Below, piece by piece: positions 7,172-9,577 of a stretch of 9,577 bases of DNA (position 1 is the stretch's first letter; the number at the start of each line of letters is the position of its first letter). Under the pieces are notes generated by a model that was not told the DNA's origin, searched no databases, and worked only from the letters and a program-made list of their open reading frames with translations. A program made the translations under genes and the position numbers. The DNA is from Anaerolineales bacterium (GTDB taxonomy: Bacteria; Chloroflexota; Anaerolineae; Anaerolineales; Villigracilaceae). The stretch is from contig JAQTWR010000074.1 in NCBI GenBank assembly GCA_028689195.1, positions 1 to 9,577 of the forward strand. The letters run 5' to 3'.

Positions 7172-7995
7172 TCGATTTGCTTTCCCGCCGCAAATCGCGG
7201 ATACGACCCCAGCACGCGCAGCATCAGCGCGTATTCGTTCAAATGGTCGAGGGCGCGTTTGGCGGTTTCATCGCGCATCGAACCGATGAAATCAACGTAA
7301 AACAAATATTCCCACGGTTTGCCCGGCAGCGGACGCGATTCGATTTTGGTCAAATCCAAATCGCGCAGGGCAAATACGCTCAACGCTTTGAACAGCGCGC
7401 CGGGCGCGTTCTTGAGCGTAAACACAATAGACGTTTTCGATTCGCCTTCGGGGATTTTCGCTTCGCGTTGAATGGCAAGAAAGCGCGTATAGTTTTCGGG
7501 ATTATCTTCGATGCCTTCCTGCAAAATTTTCATGCCGTAAAGTTCCGCCGCGCGACGCGACGCGATGGCGGCTGTATCCCGCGCGCCCGAGGCTTTGAGC
7601 ATCTTCACGCTGCCCGCCGTATCGTAAACCGTTTCGGGTTTGATTCCGCGCGCGCGCAAATATCCCGCGCATTGACCCAGCGCCTGCGGATGGCTGATGG
7701 CTTTCGTAATATCTTCCATCTTCGCATCGGGCGCGGCGATCAAACAATGCTGCACGCGCAAAAAATACTCCCCCACAATATGCAGGTCGTGGCGCAGAAG
7801 CAAATCATAATTTTGATGAATACTGCCCGCCAGCGAATTTTCGATGGGAGCCAGAGCCGCGTCGCTTTTGCCCGAAACCACAGAATCGAACATCGCGTCG
7901 AACGATTCGCATGGAATGGTTTCCACCTCTCCAAAATAATCCAAAACCGCCTGCTCGCTATACGCGCCGAATTCGCCTTGAAATGATACTTTCAT
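7168..7995 (-). CDS. pheA: Prephenate dehydratase with C-terminal ACT domain
   Basis: Cytoplasmic enzyme of phenylalanine synthesis converting prephenate to phenylpyruvate. It is the monofunctional form: no chorismate mutase domain precedes it. The catalytic PDT domain (1-175) shows PIENSLAGS (50-58), SHPQALGQC (101-109), DTAGSVK (125-131) and the NYTRF motif with the catalytic threonine T170. The ACT domain (about 187-265) carries NAPGALFKAL and the phenylalanine-binding ESRP motif at 219-222, so feedback inhibition by phenylalanine is expected. The length of 275 residues is typical. The ATG at 7995 has a strong TAAGGAG five bases upstream. It follows the aminotransferase by 58 bases, which contain an inverted heptamer repeat, and its stop overlaps the acyltransferase start. 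An arogenate dehydratase activity cannot be excluded from sequence alone. Confidence 0.96.
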   Translation of the reverse strand: MKVSFQGEFGAYSEQAVLDYFGEVETIPCESFDAMFDSVVSGKSDAALAPIENSLAGSIHQNYDLLLRHDLHIVGEYFLRVQHCLIAAPDAKMEDITKAISHPQALGQCAGYLRARGIKPETVYDTAGSVKMLKASGARDTAAIASRRAAELYGMKILQEGIEDNPENYTRFLAIQREAKIPEGESKTSIVFTLKNAPGALFKALSVFALRDLDLTKIESRPLPGKPWEYLFYVDFIGSMRDETAKRALDHLNEYALMLRVLGSYPRFAAGKQIE

Positions 7996-8000
7996 AGATA

Positions 8001-8007
8001 CTCCTTA
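8001..8007 (-). promoter_or_regulatory. Strong ribosome binding site of pheA
   Basis: TAAGGAG on the minus strand, five bases before the pheA ATG, is the best Shine-Dalgarno in the window. It lies just downstream of the hairpin at 8015-8049, so pheA has its own ribosome loading and need not depend on coupling to the aminotransferase. Confidence 0.8.
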
Positions 8008-8014
8008 AGCATAT

Positions 8015-8056
8015 AAGTCAAAAGTCGAAGGTCAAGCGACTTTTGACTTTCGACTA
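8015..8056. repeat. Heptamer-based inverted repeat between aminotransferase and pheA
   Basis: These 42 bases divide exactly into six 7-base units: three in one orientation (AAGTCAA, AAGTCGA, AGGTCAA) followed by three in the other (GCGACTT, TTGACTT, TCGACTA). The arms 8015-8027 and 8037-8049 are perfect complements over 13 bases with a 9-base loop. On the minus strand the first unit contains the TAG stop of the aminotransferase (8054-8056). No T-run follows on either strand, so termination is unlikely. The plan matches the element at 2564-2614 although the sequence is different. Confidence 0.75.
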
Positions 8057-9235
8057 CCGCCCTTCCGCCCACGCCACAATTTTGCGAAAACCCGCTTCCA
8101 CGTCCTCGTCAGAAGCGGCAATCGTCATGCGGATAAATCCCTCGCCTTGTTCGCCAAACGCCGAACCCGGCACCAGCCCCACGCCGACTTCGTCCAAAAT
8201 CTTCTCGCACATTTCGACGGAAGACATCTTCAACGCGCGCAAATCGAGGAAGAAATAGAATGCGCCCTGCGGCGGAATCACGCGCACTTTATCGCTTTCC
8301 AATTCGCGCGCAATTTTCAAAACCAACGCGCGCCGACGCGCATACGCGGCGCGCATCGTCTCGGTCGCTTTTTGATTTTTGGGGTCGGTCAACGCAAACG
8401 CCGCCGCTTTTTGAATAAACGGCGCGACGCAAGTGATGGAATTTTGTCCCGCCTTCAGCGCGTTTTCGATGATGTGCGCGGGCGCGGCGAGATAGCCCAC
8501 GCGCCAGCCTGTCATCGCGTATGTTTTTGAAAGACTGTTCACGAGCAGGGTTCTTTCTTTTGCGCCGTCGAAAGCCGCCGCGCAGGTCGGCGGTTCTTCA
8601 TAATATAAACTCCCGTACACTTCGTCGCTGACGATCCATAAATTATTTTTAGCGGCAAAGCCTTGTAACCTTTGCAAATACTCGCGGGTGGGATACGCGC
8701 CCGTCGGGTTGGACGGATAATTCAAAACGATGACTCGCGCGCGCGGAGTTAACGCCCGCTCCCATGATTCGAAATGCGGAATGAATCCATTCTCCGCCGG
8801 AGCGGGGACGCGGATAACATTACCGCGCAGCATGATCGCCATATTCGAGTGAGTCGCCCACGAAGGGTCTGGGATGAGCACGTCGTCGCCGGGATTCAAA
8901 ATAGATTGCATGGCAAGATAGTACGCGTGGATTCCGCCGTGCGTGACCAAAATTTCGGAAGCGGGGTCGTAGTCCACTTTTTGGTCGCGGATCAATTTGA
9001 GCGCCGCAGCCTCTCGAAGGTCGGGAAATCCGCGCGAGGGTCCATAGTGCGTAAGTCCATCGCGCATGGCTTTCAGCGCAACGTCCACCACGGCGGGCGG
9101 AGTGGCGAAATCGGGATCGCCCACTTGCAAGCCGATGATTTGACGTCCGCCGGCTTTGAGCGCAAGGATGCGGTCAGCCATCGCAACCGTCGCAGATTGG
9201 CGAATGAGGTCGAATTGTGCGTTTATGCTTTGCAT
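8054..9235 (-). CDS. PLP-dependent aminotransferase, class I/II (aspartate/aromatic type)
   Basis: A 393-residue fold-type I aminotransferase. The PLP lysine is K237 in NSLSKTYAMTGWRVGY, followed by phosphate-binding R245. Other family residues are N176 (NYPSNPTG), D204 (SDEVYG), Y64 in the HYGPSRGFPDLR stretch, and R369 (GFIRMT), which binds the substrate carboxylate. The N-terminal GLQVGDPDFATPP motif is typical of the aspartate aminotransferase subgroup that also includes aromatic and prephenate aminotransferases. Being directly upstream of pheA suggests that it transaminates phenylpyruvate (or prephenate), but aspartate or alanine are equally possible from sequence. The ATG at 9235 has only a weak GGA-type Shine-Dalgarno (acggaaaaaatc). 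It appears to be the first gene of the five-gene minus-strand run, since a terminator and probable promoter lie just upstream. Its stop codon lies inside the repeat at 8015-8056. Confidence 0.92.
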   Translation of the reverse strand: MQSINAQFDLIRQSATVAMADRILALKAGGRQIIGLQVGDPDFATPPAVVDVALKAMRDGLTHYGPSRGFPDLREAAALKLIRDQKVDYDPASEILVTHGGIHAYYLAMQSILNPGDDVLIPDPSWATHSNMAIMLRGNVIRVPAPAENGFIPHFESWERALTPRARVIVLNYPSNPTGAYPTREYLQRLQGFAAKNNLWIVSDEVYGSLYYEEPPTCAAAFDGAKERTLLVNSLSKTYAMTGWRVGYLAAPAHIIENALKAGQNSITCVAPFIQKAAAFALTDPKNQKATETMRAAYARRRALVLKIARELESDKVRVIPPQGAFYFFLDLRALKMSSVEMCEKILDEVGVGLVPGSAFGEQGEGFIRMTIAASDEDVEAGFRKIVAWAEGR

Positions 9236-9250
9236 GATTTTTTCCGTTGA

Positions 9251-9280
9251 TTAATATTGCGCGATAAGTCGGCGCGTAAA
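9251..9280 (-). promoter_or_regulatory. Possible sigma-70 type promoter for the aminotransferase operon
   Basis: On the minus strand TTTACG (9280-9275, four of six matches to -35) and TATTAA (9256-9251, four of six matches to -10) are 18 bases apart. The expected transcript start near 9244 leaves a leader of only about 9 bases before the ATG at 9235. Position supports it: the kinase terminator ends upstream, so the operon needs a promoter in this gap. The match itself is weak. Confidence 0.35.
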
Positions 9281-9300
9281 TGTCGCGCCGCAAGCGCCGA
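9269..9300. repeat. Overlapping GC-rich inverted repeats in the promoter gap
   Basis: CGGCGCG (9270-9276) and CGCGCCG (9284-9290) are perfect complements with a 7-base loop. TCGGCGC (9269-9275) can instead pair with GCGCCGA (9294-9300). The two pairings are mutually exclusive and cover the proposed -35 box. They could be an operator or a leftover structure downstream of the kinase; no T-run follows. Confidence 0.5.
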
Positions 9301-9307
9301 GTGTATC

Positions 9308-9344
9308 AAAAAAACAAAAATCCCGTCAAACGAATTCGACGGGA
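9308..9344 (-). terminator. Rho-independent terminator of the histidine kinase gene
   Basis: Minus-strand arms TCCCGTC and GACGGGA (9344-9338 and 9327-9321) form a 7-pair stem with a 10-base loop, followed immediately by TTTTTGTTTTTTT (9320-9308). It starts 20 bases after the kinase stop, the normal place, and separates that gene from the aminotransferase operon. Confidence 0.88.
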
Positions 9345-9363
9345 CGGCGCGAATACCGCAAAA

Positions 9364-9577
9364 TTATTCGTCAAAAGACAAAGCGGATTGAGACTGCGCG
9401 TCGGGAGATTCGACGGGCAGAAGAAAATGGATTTTGCTGCCCACGCCTTCGGCGCTCTCGACCCAAATGCGCCCGCCGTGCATTTCAATCATCGCCTTTG
9501 CGACGGAAAGCCCAAGCCCCATGCCGCCATGCCTGCGCGTAAGATGCGACTCGACTTGGTAGAAGCGCTCGAACACA
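9364..9577 (-). CDS. Sensor histidine kinase, C-terminal fragment (HATPase_c)
   Basis: The 3' end of a gene running off the right edge; about 71 codons are visible. The fragment is the end of a GHKL ATPase domain: the F box FERFYQVE, the G2 box GGMGLGLSVAK, and the closing strands MHGGRIWVESAEGVGSKIHFLLP. The HGG-IWVES-G-GS-F-LP pattern is characteristic of two-component sensor kinases, which autophosphorylate on a histidine in an upstream HisKA domain not visible here. A polar tail of about 16 residues (ESPDAQSQSALSFDE) follows, with no receiver or HPt domain. The residue preceding FERFY is encoded by GTG, which is an internal valine rather than a start. The gene is followed by a good intrinsic terminator. 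Sensory input and partner regulator lie outside the window. Confidence 0.92.
   Translation of the reverse strand, partial: VFERFYQVESHLTRRHGGMGLGLSVAKAMIEMHGGRIWVESAEGVGSKIHFLLPVESPDAQSQSALSFDE

Noticed and set aside
7177..7986. Open frame of 269 codons on the plus strand opposite pheA
   Set aside because: It mirrors pheA almost exactly, has arginine- and histidine-rich low-information composition, and pheA has all catalytic motifs and a strong ribosome site.
8015..8049. Intrinsic terminator or attenuator before pheA
   Set aside because: The hairpin is followed by ATATGC and the ribosome site, not by a T-run, and no leader peptide rich in phenylalanine codons is visible.
9236..9307. Riboswitch or T-box leader for the aminotransferase-pheA operon
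   Set aside because: The gap between terminator and ATG is only about 72 bases, too short for a T-box, and no conserved T-box sequence is visible.

Overview
The window looks like chromosomal DNA of a Chloroflexota bacterium, probably class Anaerolineae. That is a judgement from protein style (a PgpH-YbeY-DgkA run without Era, a bacillopeptidase F-like subtilase with a multi-span membrane N-terminus, a kinase tail of the GGMGLGL type) and from short heptamer-based intergenic repeats. No 16S or database comparison was possible. The DNA is moderately GC-rich and densely coding; no RNA genes, CRISPR arrays, insertion sequences or phage genes were seen, and no gene-free stretch exceeds 130 bases.

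Left part, plus strand (1-3010): pgpH (7TM-HD c-di-AMP phosphodiesterase), ybeY (rRNA-processing metallo-endoribonuclease) and dgkA (undecaprenol/diacylglycerol kinase). pgpH and ybeY overlap by ATGA; a 58-base gap holding a heptamer-repeat hairpin separates ybeY from dgkA. This is the housekeeping order known from Firmicutes, linking c-di-AMP turnover, ribosome maturation and lipid-carrier recycling.

Right part, minus strand (9577 down to 3013): the 3' end of a sensor histidine kinase with a clear intrinsic terminator, a short promoter region, then five closely spaced genes: a PLP aminotransferase, pheA (prephenate dehydratase with ACT domain), an acyltransferase-3 membrane protein, a YczE-family membrane protein and a large membrane-anchored subtilisin-like protease. 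The first two fit together: PheA makes phenylpyruvate and the aminotransferase can convert it to phenylalanine. The last three are membrane or surface proteins with no obvious link to phenylalanine and may simply share the transcript. The protease and dgkA converge with two bases between their stop codons.

No convincing new multi-gene system was found. The most interesting signals are (i) two intergenic elements of unrelated sequence but the same plan, 7-base units in one orientation followed by units in the other, folding into long hairpins and abutting the upstream gene's stop codon; (ii) the fusion of about 11 membrane spans, an I9-like propeptide and a subtilase in one chain; and (iii) an AT-rich acyltransferase gene fused by ATGA overlap to GC-rich pheA.
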